A program made the position numbers and the translations under genes. The notes under the pieces were generated by a model. That model was not told where the DNA came from and ran no database searches. It was given only the letters and a program-made list of their open reading frames with translations. Positions 25,848 to 33,309 of a stretch of 57,588 nt of DNA are shown piece after piece (the stretch's first letter is position 1; every line of letters begins with the position of its first letter). This DNA is from an uncultured Caulobacterales bacterium (GTDB lineage Bacteria > Pseudomonadota > Alphaproteobacteria > Caulobacterales > Caulobacteraceae), in NCBI GenBank assembly GCA_903837135.1, contig CAILTK010000074.1:1-57588 (forward strand), written 5' to 3'.

Positions 25848-27134
25848 CTAAGCGTCCAGGCAACCGGCGATCGCCGTGCGGAAGGCGGCCGCCACGGGCT
25901 GCACGAGGTCGGCCGACACGCAGCGAAGGTCATCGCCGCGGGTGTGGAAATAGCGATGGCCGCCGTAGAGACCGATCATGCTCTTGTAGCCGGCGTCCAG
26001 CACGTTGACGAGTTCGCCGCCCGCGGTGGTCCGATCGGCCACATAAGTCGCCTCGAGGCCCGAAACGCCGTGGAAGGCGCTCCGCACCCGCTCGACGATA
26101 TCGGCCGTCGCGGTGAGCACGCGCTGGGAGTCGGCGCTCGGCAGCGGGAGCAGCCGCGGCCCGAGTTCGTGCCAGTCGCGCGCGGCGGCGCCGGCGCCGA
26201 TGTGGATCCAGAGCCGGGTCTTCGTCGGACTGGGCGCTTGGGACAGGTAGTGCTCGCCGCCGAGGTACTCGTACTCGTGGCCGCTGGTGGCGATGAGCTC
26301 GACGTTGACGCCTGGCTTCGCGCCCGCCAGCCAGCGCGCCAAGGACAGCCAGACCACCAGGCCCGAACCGCGCTCGGCCGCGCAGGTGAACCAGCCGGAC
26401 CTGGGCGTCGACAGGATCACGTCGCGCGGGGCGCCGCGGTCGAGCCGGGCGATCAGGTTGAAGGCCGGCCTCCGCCCGCCGTGACCGTCGACGACCAGCG
26501 CGCCGGTCCGGCCCGTCGAGGCCGCGTCGAGAAACGGCCGCGCGTCCCTGGGCGCCAGGATCGCCACCGGCTTGTCGAATCCCGGCTTGTGCGTCGAGAC
26601 GTTGAGGGCGATCGCCTCGCGCGTCGGGCCGGTGGTGATGGCGACGACGGCCACGGCGCCCCTGCCGAAGGCGTCGGCGATGGGCTGGGCGACCTGGGGG
26701 TCGGTAAGCGAGACCCAGCGCTTGTACGGCAGATCGAGGAGGGCGATGGCGCCCGAGAGGTCGGCGCCGGGGCTCGCGAGCCGCAACGGCGCGGCCAGGC
26801 CGGACGGCCCGGTCGGCGCCACGATCGCCTGCGGAAGCACGCTCGCCTCCGCGCCGCCCGTGGCGAGGGTCGCCCGTGCAACCTCGAAGAACGGCGCGTC
26901 GAAACGCTGGCGCCGGCAGGCGTATCCGTAGCCCTGCAGAAGCGCTTCCAGCCAGGCGCCGCAGGCATTGTCGCCTTCGCCGCCCGAGGCCTTGATCCCG
27001 AAGGCGGCGTAGCGCTCCAGCAGGGTCTGCAGCCAGGCGTCGGCCGCAACGGTCTCCGCGCCGTTCGCGGCGCCTGAAGCGGCGAGGCCGATGAGGCCCG
27101 TTCCGCCGAGGAAAGCGCGTCGCGAGGAAGGCAT
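25848..27134 (-). CDS. Tat-exported M28-like peptidase/hydrolase
   Basis: A 428-residue protein opening with SSRRAFLGGTGLIGLAASGA, a twin-arginine signal, so it is exported folded. The mature part has a PA-like insert region (GAIALLDLPYKRW) and a peptidase core: DVILSTPRSGWFTCAAERGSG, VELIATSGHEYEYLGGEHYL and GGHRYFHTRGDD. This resembles M28-type aminopeptidases, but several metal ligands are not obvious: the usual DDN-type motif is absent, while H in GHEYEYLG and in YFHTRGDD remain. It may be a divergent or non-canonical hydrolase. ATG 27134 has GGAG upstream. The next gene upstream is the frameshifted VOC gene. Confidence 0.72.
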   Translation of the reverse strand: MPSSRRAFLGGTGLIGLAASGAANGAETVAADAWLQTLLERYAAFGIKASGGEGDNACGAWLEALLQGYGYACRRQRFDAPFFEVARATLATGGAEASVLPQAIVAPTGPSGLAAPLRLASPGADLSGAIALLDLPYKRWVSLTDPQVAQPIADAFGRGAVAVVAITTGPTREAIALNVSTHKPGFDKPVAILAPRDARPFLDAASTGRTGALVVDGHGGRRPAFNLIARLDRGAPRDVILSTPRSGWFTCAAERGSGLVVWLSLARWLAGAKPGVNVELIATSGHEYEYLGGEHYLSQAPSPTKTRLWIHIGAGAAARDWHELGPRLLPLPSADSQRVLTATADIVERVRSAFHGVSGLEATYVADRTTAGGELVNVLDAGYKSMIGLYGGHRYFHTRGDDLRCVSADLVQPVAAAFRTAIAGCLDA

Positions 27135-27174
27135 GCCGACTCCAGACTGAACGCTCATCCGCGAAACGCGCCAA

Positions 27175-27642
27175 TCATCGGAAGATACGTCTACTTCGCC
27201 TTGGGCTGCCAGAGTTCGATCTTGTCCCGTCGGGGTCCAGGATCCAGGCGAAGCTTCCATTCGGATCGGAATCATCGCGCTTGAGTATGGCGACACCCTT
27301 CTCCTTCAGTCGCGCCAGCATGGCGTCGAGGTCGTCGACCGCGAGGTCGAGCATGAACTCGCGGGTCGAGGGGGCCATGTAGCTCGTCGATTGCGGAAAC
27401 GGGCTCCAGACCACCGCCGGTGGATGGCCGGGGGCGTCATAGCGCAGGGTGGCGCCGCCCCAGGGCTCGAGCTTGACGCCGAGCATGTCGCGGCACCAGG
27501 CCGCCAGCGCCTTGGGATCCTTGCTGCGCACGAACAGCCCGCCCACGCCGGTGACGTGGCCGGCCGGTTCGGCGCCGAACGCCATGGGCGTCGTCGCCGC
27601 CGCGACGCCGACGGACAACCAGAACAGTCCGGCAAGTTTCAT
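27175..27642 (-). CDS. exported VOC/glyoxalase-fold protein with a C-terminal frameshift
   Basis: A 155-residue protein as read here, with signal peptide MKLAGLFWLSVGVAAATT...GAEPAG and a VOC domain (VGGLFVRSKDPKALAAWC, LDLAVDDLDAMLARLKEKGV, WILDPDG). Periplasmic VOC proteins are uncommon. After DPDGT the frame gives SNSGSPRRSRRIFR, whereas shifting frame by one base gives KIELWQPKAK and a stop at 27191-27193, exactly the expected VOC ending. A single base seems missing at about 27224-27228, by mutation or sequencing error. ATG 27642 has GGGGAGG upstream. Confidence 0.82.
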   Translation of the reverse strand: MKLAGLFWLSVGVAAATTPMAFGAEPAGHVTGVGGLFVRSKDPKALAAWCRDMLGVKLEPWGGATLRYDAPGHPPAVVWSPFPQSTSYMAPSTREFMLDLAVDDLDAMLARLKEKGVAILKRDDSDPNGSFAWILDPDGTRSNSGSPRRSRRIFR

Positions 27643-27722
27643 GACGTCGCCTCCCCGATCGACCCTTCGCGCTGGCCGCGTGGGTCCGGCACGACAAGGT
27701 GGAGGCAAAACGCCGGCGCCGT

Positions 27723-28643
27723 CTAGCCCGCCAGGCCCTCGATCCGGTCGCGACGGGCGAAGCTGGTGGTGGCGCCGAGAGTGGCGCAGGCGAGCGCGCC
27801 CGCGGCGAGGCCCCATGGCAGGGCCGCGGCCGCATCGCCGGTTTCGGCATAGCGGGCGGCGAAGGCGCCGATGAAGGCGTCGCCGGCGCCGGTGGTGTCG
27901 ACCACCTGCACCTCATAGGTCGGCCGGCGGAGCGGCGGGCCGTCCTTGCGGAACAGGACCGCGCCCTCCCCGCCCAGGGTGACAAGCACCGCCCGGCGCA
28001 CGCGGGCGAGCAGGGCCTGGCCCAGGCTGTCGAGGTCGCCCCGGCCGGCGAGCCGCTCCGCCTCGCCTTCGTTGACCACGAGGATGTCGGTCAGCGCCAG
28101 CAGGTCGTCGAGCGGCCCGTCCGGCGCGGGCGCGGCGTTGAGCAGGGTCTCGGCGCCGGCGGCGCGGGCGATGGCGAAAGCGCGGGCGGTCGCCGCCGTC
28201 GAGGTCTCGAGCTGGGCGATCACCAGCCGCGCGGAGGCGATCAGCGCCGCGGCGGCGTCCACCTGGGCCTCGCCGAGCGCGGCGTTGGCCCCGGAGTCGA
28301 CCACGATGCTGTTCTCGCCGAGGCTGTCGAGCAGGATCAGCCCCAGGCCCGTGGCGTGGCCCTCGATGCGGGCGACATGTGAAGCGTCGACCCCGTCGCG
28401 CGCCCAGACGGCCAGGGCCTCGTCGCCCGCCGTGTCGCGGCCGATCGCGGCCACCATGGCCACGCGGGCGCCGCAGCGCGCCGCCTGGATCGCCTGGTTG
28501 GCGCCCTTGCCGCCGGGCACGTCGGTGCGCTTCAGCGCCAGACAGGTCTCGCCCGGCGCCGGCAACCGCGCCACCGACAGCACCACGTCCTGATTATAGC
28601 TGCCGACGACGACGAGGCCGGGGGATGCGCCAAGGTCAGACAT
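27723..28643 (-). CDS. rbsK: ribokinase
   Basis: A 306-residue PfkB-family sugar kinase, cytoplasmic. It has VVVGSYNQDVVLSV, GGKGANQAIQAARCG (substrate binding), and VVDTTGAGDAFIGAFAARYAE with the catalytic base Asp. The GKGANQAVAAARLG-type motif is ribokinase-like rather than fructokinase. Residues GGEGA are in the nucleotide site. It likely phosphorylates D-ribose, perhaps from nucleoside breakdown. No ribose transporter or rbsD is in the window. It lies downstream of the formamidase gene on the same strand with 126 bases between. Confidence 0.9.
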   Translation of the reverse strand: MSDLGASPGLVVVGSYNQDVVLSVARLPAPGETCLALKRTDVPGGKGANQAIQAARCGARVAMVAAIGRDTAGDEALAVWARDGVDASHVARIEGHATGLGLILLDSLGENSIVVDSGANAALGEAQVDAAAALIASARLVIAQLETSTAATARAFAIARAAGAETLLNAAPAPDGPLDDLLALTDILVVNEGEAERLAGRGDLDSLGQALLARVRRAVLVTLGGEGAVLFRKDGPPLRRPTYEVQVVDTTGAGDAFIGAFAARYAETGDAAAALPWGLAAGALACATLGATTSFARRDRIEGLAG

Positions 28644-28769
28644 CGAGGCGCATTCCCGTGCCGTTGTTGTTCATCGTGTTCTTGCACAAACCGCCGGAGA
28701 GGCTAACCGATCTCTACAATATTCCGCTCGTCCCGGCGATTGCAGGGATGAGGGGGAGAGAAGGCAGAC

Positions 28770-29852
28770 TCATTTCTCGCTTGTCTTGGCCGGGAAGATC
28801 GAGCGGGGCATGCGCACGTGCGCGCCCTGCCGGCCGTCCACCACCTGGGTGATGGCGAAGTCGGCCGCCACGCTCATCAGCGAGTAGGCGTCGTTGCGCG
28901 ACAGGCCCATGTGTTCGTGGAGCAGGCCCAGCATGTCGAGCGAGGCCTGGCGGGTGGCGACGTTCAGGTCCTCGTCGAAGCCGTGCACGATCCAGTACTT
29001 CGGCGTCTCCAGCAGGGGTCCGGGGAAGGTGAAGTCCTTGCGCAGCACGATCTGGAACAGCACGTTCAGGGAAGATTCGATCGCCGTGCCCGAAAGCTCG
29101 CCGTCGCCCTGGCTGACGTGCGGGTCGCCGATCGAGAACAGGCCGCCCTCCACCTGCACGGGATAGTACATCACCGCGCCCGCGCCGATGCGCCAGTTGT
29201 CGATGTTGCCGCCGTGGGCGCCCGGCGGAATGGTCGAGACCCGGCCGGCCACGTCCATGGCCACGCCGGCGGTGCCGAGATGCGGCCGCGCCGGCACGCG
29301 CACGCCCTTCAGCGCCGGCTGCCGGTCGCAGACCGGACAGTGGGTGACGGTTCCGGGCATGAGGTATTTGCCGGGGAAGTCGTAGGCGTAGACGGCCTCG
29401 GCGGTCTGGGCGTTCGGATCGAGCGAATAGATCGTCACCCGCTCCTTCTCGTCGAACTCCTTGTAGAGATAGCCCCAGTTGGCGGCGAGGTTGGAGCCGT
29501 AGTTGCAGCGCGGGGTCATGCGCAGATAGCGCACCTCCAGCATGTCGCCGGGCTGGGCGCCCTCGACGTAGATCGGCCCGGTCATGATGTGGACGCCGGG
29601 ATTGCGGTCGCTTTCGGGGATCTCGGTGAAGATCGCCGTGACCCCCTCGTCCATCATCAGTTCGGGCGCGTCGCCGGCGTGGTGGGTGATGGCCTCGGCC
29701 TGGATCAGGTCGCCGCTCTTGACCTTCAGCGCCGGCGCCAGCGCCGCGTCGAAATAGCCCCAGTGCACGGTCGTGGGCGTCGCCTTCAGCTGGTGCAGCG
29801 CGCCGGGCGCCAGCTCAGGCCGGCTTTCGCCGTCGGTGCAGAAGAAGGCCAT
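28770..29852 (-). CDS. acetamidase/formamidase family protein
   Basis: A 360-residue cytoplasmic amidohydrolase of the FmdA_AmdA family, which releases ammonia from formamide or acetamide. Characteristic stretches are TVHWGYFDAALAP, PIYVEGAQPGDMLEVR, CPVCDRQPALKGVRVPARPHLG and LFSIGDPHVSQGDGELSG. The C-terminal third has HEHMGLSRNDAYSLMSVAAD. Family proteins commonly act on small amides; the preference between formamide and acetamide cannot be read from sequence. It sits at the edge of the nitrogen-compound cluster and is divergent from an SDR gene across 224 bases. Confidence 0.9.
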   Translation of the reverse strand: MAFFCTDGESRPELAPGALHQLKATPTTVHWGYFDAALAPALKVKSGDLIQAEAITHHAGDAPELMMDEGVTAIFTEIPESDRNPGVHIMTGPIYVEGAQPGDMLEVRYLRMTPRCNYGSNLAANWGYLYKEFDEKERVTIYSLDPNAQTAEAVYAYDFPGKYLMPGTVTHCPVCDRQPALKGVRVPARPHLGTAGVAMDVAGRVSTIPPGAHGGNIDNWRIGAGAVMYYPVQVEGGLFSIGDPHVSQGDGELSGTAIESSLNVLFQIVLRKDFTFPGPLLETPKYWIVHGFDEDLNVATRQASLDMLGLLHEHMGLSRNDAYSLMSVAADFAITQVVDGRQGAHVRMPRSIFPAKTSEK

Positions 29853-30076
29853 GGAAACGCACTCCCCGAATTGAACGCCGCCAGCTTATGAGCCGCGGTC
29901 GCCGCCCGTCTTGCCGCTGGGCGCATGCTTTATAGTTGCGCAGGGAGCTCGCCGTATTTTTGGGCGCCGTCGCGGTGATCGGAAGTCCGCTCCGGACATG
30001 ACAAACGGCGCGGGCGGACAAGACTCGCCCGCGGGAACGGCTAAGGGTGCGCCATCGTGCGAATGAGGCTTGAACC

Positions 30077-30910
30077 ATGACGACCTGGCTTATCACCGGC
30101 GCCGGCGGCGGCCTCGGCCGCGCTCTGATGACCGCGGCCCTGGCGCGCGGCGACTCCGTCGTCGGCACGGTGCGCGATCCCAAGCTGATCGCCGAGCTCG
30201 AGGCCCTGGCCCCCGGCCGCGCCCACGCCCTGCTCGCCGACATGACCGACGAGGCCGCCGTCCACGCCGCGGTGGAGACGGCCGAAGCCCGGCTGGGCGG
30301 GCTCGACATCCTGGTCAACAACGCCGGCTACGGCCTGGTCGGCGCGGTCGAGGAGGCCAGCCTGGCCGAGGTGCGGGCCCAGTTCGAGGTCAACGTCTAT
30401 GGCCCGATCGCCGCCATCCAGGCGGTCCTGCCCCACTTCCGCCGGCGGCGCGCCGGCCACATCATCAACATCACCTCGGTCAGCGGCCTCGCCGCCTGGG
30501 CCGGCACCGGCATCTATTGCGGCAGCAAGCATGCGCTGGAGGGCATCGGCCGCACCCTGGCGCAGGAGGTCGGGCCGCTCGGGATCAAGGTGACCAATAT
30601 CGAACCCGGCGGCATCCGCACCGACTTCGCCGGCCGCTCGCTGCGCGTCACCGCGCGCAAGATCGACGACTATTCGGACACCGCCCACAATGCCGAGCGC
30701 AGTTTGAACGGACACGCGGGCCAGGAAGGCGGCGACCCTGCCAAGATGGCCGCCGCCATCCTGCGCATCGCCGGCCAGGCCGACGCCCCGCTGCAACTGT
30801 TGCTGGGCGCCGACGCGGTCCACTACGCCACCCAGTCGTGGGCCGCCTTCCAGGAGGAGTTCGGCCGCTGGGCCCCGCTGAGCCTGTCGACGGGGTTCGA
30901 TAAAGCCTGA
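30077..30910 (+). CDS. short-chain dehydrogenase/reductase
   Basis: A 277-residue SDR with nucleotide-binding TGAGGGLGRA at residues 7-16, NNAGYGLVGAVEE, NITSVSGLAAWAG (catalytic Ser) and YCGSKHALEG (catalytic Tyr and Lys). The NNAGYG type and C-terminal GKVTNIEPGGIRTDF-like region are typical of classical SDRs reducing or oxidising alcohols with NAD(P). Substrate is unknown. ATG 30077. It is followed within 20 bases by a palindromic repeat element. Confidence 0.9.
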   Translation: MTTWLITGAGGGLGRALMTAALARGDSVVGTVRDPKLIAELEALAPGRAHALLADMTDEAAVHAAVETAEARLGGLDILVNNAGYGLVGAVEEASLAEVRAQFEVNVYGPIAAIQAVLPHFRRRRAGHIINITSVSGLAAWAGTGIYCGSKHALEGIGRTLAQEVGPLGIKVTNIEPGGIRTDFAGRSLRVTARKIDDYSDTAHNAERSLNGHAGQEGGDPAKMAAAILRIAGQADAPLQLLLGADAVHYATQSWAAFQEEFGRWAPLSLSTGFDKA

Positions 30911-30928
30911 TTTTGGCGTGGTGCGACG

Positions 30929-31050
30929 GCCTCGTCCTTCGAGGCTACGCTACGCTCCGCACCTCAGGACGAGGCCGAATTCAACTATATTACAATTGCT
31001 TAAGTCGCCTCATCCTGAGGCGCCCGCGCAGCGGCCTCGAAGGACGAGGC
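30929..31050. repeat. nested palindromic repeat element (MITE/REP-like)
   Basis: The outer arms GCCTCGTCCTTCGAGGC (30929-30945) and its exact complement (31034-31050) are 17 bp. Inner arms CCTCAGGACGAGGC (30962-30975) and GCCTCATCCTGAGG (31007-31020) match with one difference. The centre (GAATTCAACTATATTACAAT) is AT-rich. It lies between convergent SDR and dioxygenase genes and looks like a dispersed non-coding element; related GTCCTTCGAGGC sequences are common in Caulobacterales intergenic DNA. Confidence 0.75.
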
Positions 31051-31063
31051 GTAGCGCCTCCGC

Positions 31064-31879
31064 CTACGCCGCCTGGCTGACCGCTGCGCGGGCGTCCTCG
31101 ATCAGCACGCTGGTCATGCCGAGCGAGCCGTGTTCGATCCGGTCGTTGAACAGCCGGACCCGGTCGGTCGGCAGGCGCGCGCCGAGGATGTAGAGCAGCG
31201 GCCAGAAGTGCTCGGGCGTCGGCGCGGCCAGGGGAGCTTCCTTCTCCATGCTGGCGAAGGCGACGGCGCGCTCGGGCTGGTTCTCGGTGATGGCGGCGCG
31301 GATCTCGTCGTTGAAGCGGGCGGCCCAGTCGTAGGGCGCGCAGGCGGCGTCGCCCCAGTTCATGGCTCTGAGATTGTGCACGATATTGCCGGTGCCCATG
31401 ATCAGCACGCCCTCGTCGCGCAGCGGCGCGAGCTTGCGGCCGAGCTCGAACCGGGCGTCAGGCGTGAGCGTGACGTCCAGGCTCAGCTGCACCACCGGAA
31501 TGTCGGCCTGCGGATAGGCGTGCACGAGCACCGACCAGGTCCCGTGGTCGAGCCCCCACTGGCCGGCGTCGAGCGCCACCGGCGTCGGCGCGAGAAGCTC
31601 AGCGACGCGGCGCGCCAGGGCGGGATCGCCGGGCGCCGGGTACTGCTTGTCGAACAGGGCCTTGGGGAAGGAGGCGCCGAAGTCGTGGATGGTCTTGGGC
31701 CGCCCCATGGCGGTCACCGCGGTGACCTGGGTCTCCCAGTGGGCGGAGATGGCCAGGATGGCCCTGGGCCGAGGCAGCCCAGCGGCCATGTCGCTCCACG
31801 AGCGGCTAGTCTGGTTGGCCTCGATGGCCACCATCGGGCTTCCGTGACCGAAGAAGACGACGGGCATGCGCATGTTCAT
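31064..31879 (-). CDS. LigB-type extradiol dioxygenase (4,5-DOPA dioxygenase-like)
   Basis: A 271-residue class III extradiol dioxygenase of the DODA/YgiD group. The metal site is indicated by FFGHGSPMVAIE (H12), AISAHWETQ (H47) and GLDHGTWSVL, with GTGNIVHNLRAM. These enzymes open aromatic catechol rings using Fe(II) or zinc. It is the last gene of the 16-kb catabolic run, 9 bases after the Rieske oxygenase gene, so the pair could form a hydroxylase followed by ring cleavage. Three closely spaced Met codons leave the exact start open. The C-terminus is beside the palindromic repeat. Confidence 0.9.
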   Translation of the reverse strand: MNMRMPVVFFGHGSPMVAIEANQTSRSWSDMAAGLPRPRAILAISAHWETQVTAVTAMGRPKTIHDFGASFPKALFDKQYPAPGDPALARRVAELLAPTPVALDAGQWGLDHGTWSVLVHAYPQADIPVVQLSLDVTLTPDARFELGRKLAPLRDEGVLIMGTGNIVHNLRAMNWGDAACAPYDWAARFNDEIRAAITENQPERAVAFASMEKEAPLAAPTPEHFWPLLYILGARLPTDRVRLFNDRIEHGSLGMTSVLIEDARAAVSQAA

Positions 31880-31888
31880 CGACCCTAT

Positions 31889-33097
31889 TTATTCTGCAGC
31901 AGCAGCGGTTCCAGTACCCCCGCGCCGATTCCTCCGCGCCCACGCGGCGCGGTATCGCGGCACGAGCCACTGGTTGAACTGGCCCTGCGCCCCCTCCTGC
32001 CAGGAGTAGCGGCCGCGCGGGGCGAAGCGGGAGCGCAGCCCCTCCTGCACCAGTCCGTCCACATGCATGTCCTGGGCGATGATCTTGCCGGCGCTGGTCA
32101 TCAGCATCTCCAGCCGGTGCGAGAACCCCGGATCCTCCTGGGCCCCCGGCGCGACCAGTATGCCGGTGTCCTGCTCCATGGTCTCCGGGCCGGTGGCGCG
32201 CAGGATCAGATAGATCACCAGGTCGCTGGTCAGCACCAGCGACAGGGTCGGCGGCACATTGGCGAAGGTCATCCGCCCACGGTCGAGGTCGGTCAGCTTG
32301 GGGAAGACCGGCAGCACCGCCTTCTGCGTCGGGTTGAAGCTGGCGTCCGGATGCAGGGTGGCGTTGAAGCGCAGGAAGCCCGCGTCGCCCGGGTCGGCGT
32401 CGGGGAAGGTGGCGAGCTCGCTCGGGACAAAGTCGTGCAGCGGTCCCTGGTGCAGTTTGGAAGCGTGGTAGCCGTCGTTGTTGTTCTCGAACATCACCTT
32501 CCAGTTCCAGGCGAACTGGCCGGTGAACACCGAAGCGCTTTCGGCGTGCTCCAGATCGTAGCCGGCCACCGCGTCGGTCACCGCCTTCAGCCGCGGCGCC
32601 AGGGGCTTGGCGTCGGGGTCGAAGTTGATGAACAGGAAGCCGAGCCAGGTCTCGACCTTGAACTCCGGCAGGCGGACCGAGGACTTGTGGAAGTCGCAGG
32701 TGCGCTCCATCGCCGGCGCGTTCACCAGCCGGCCGTCGAGGCCATAGACCCAGTGGTGATAGGGACAGACGAAGCCGCGGGTATTGCCCTTGCCCTCGGC
32801 CACGAGCATGGCCCGGTGCTGGCAGACTGACGACATGGCGCGCACCACCCCGTCGCGCGCCCGCGCCACCACGATCGGCTCGCCGACGATGCGGGTGGTG
32901 AAGTAGTCGCCGGGGTCCTTCACCCAGTCCTCGCGCCCGACGCACAGCCATTCACGATCGAACAGGGCGGACTTCTCGAAGGCGTAGAAGTCGGCGTCGG
33001 TATAGCAGGCCGGCGGCAGGGTCTCGGACCGGTCCAGACTGACGGCGGAGCTTTCGAAGCTGTCGAAGAAGGCGTCGGTCAGAACACTGGAGGGCAT
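31889..33097 (-). CDS. Rieske non-haem iron oxygenase, alpha subunit
   Basis: A 402-residue ring-hydroxylating or demethylating oxygenase. The 2Fe-2S site is C92-x-H94 and C111-x2-H114 (SVCQHRAML and CPYHHWVYGLDG). The mononuclear iron site is suggested by NNNDGYHASKLH. No beta subunit, ferredoxin or reductase gene is present, which fits the monomeric-type Rieske oxygenases that borrow electrons from shared partners. Family members demethylate, hydroxylate or oxidise aromatic and N-heterocyclic rings. The next gene downstream is the extradiol dioxygenase, 9 bases away. Confidence 0.93.
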   Translation of the reverse strand: MPSSVLTDAFFDSFESSAVSLDRSETLPPACYTDADFYAFEKSALFDREWLCVGREDWVKDPGDYFTTRIVGEPIVVARARDGVVRAMSSVCQHRAMLVAEGKGNTRGFVCPYHHWVYGLDGRLVNAPAMERTCDFHKSSVRLPEFKVETWLGFLFINFDPDAKPLAPRLKAVTDAVAGYDLEHAESASVFTGQFAWNWKVMFENNNDGYHASKLHQGPLHDFVPSELATFPDADPGDAGFLRFNATLHPDASFNPTQKAVLPVFPKLTDLDRGRMTFANVPPTLSLVLTSDLVIYLILRATGPETMEQDTGILVAPGAQEDPGFSHRLEMLMTSAGKIIAQDMHVDGLVQEGLRSRFAPRGRYSWQEGAQGQFNQWLVPRYRAAWARRNRRGGTGTAAAAE

Positions 33098-33222
33098 TGG
33101 GGGTCAGTCCTCGTCACCGGGAGCCTCGATAGGGTCAGGTTACGCGCCGACGCGGCCGCCGTCTTGTCCGTGGACGCACGACGCTACGCCTTATGCCGGC
33201 GCTGTGAGACTGCCCATCTCCC

Positions 33223-33274
33223 CCGCTCATCCCGGCGACCCGAAGGGCGGCGAAGCCAATGCCGGGATGAGCGG
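33223..33274. repeat. 14-bp inverted repeat upstream of the Rieske gene
   Basis: CCGCTCATCCCGGC (33223-33236) and GCCGGGATGAGCGG (33261-33274) are perfect complements with a 24-base loop. It lies between the Rieske gene and the stop of allophanate hydrolase. It could terminate the upstream transcript or be a dispersed intergenic palindrome. Confidence 0.7.
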
Positions 33275-33309
33275 AATTGAGAAGCGATCATCAGATCTGT
33301 TCCCGAACT

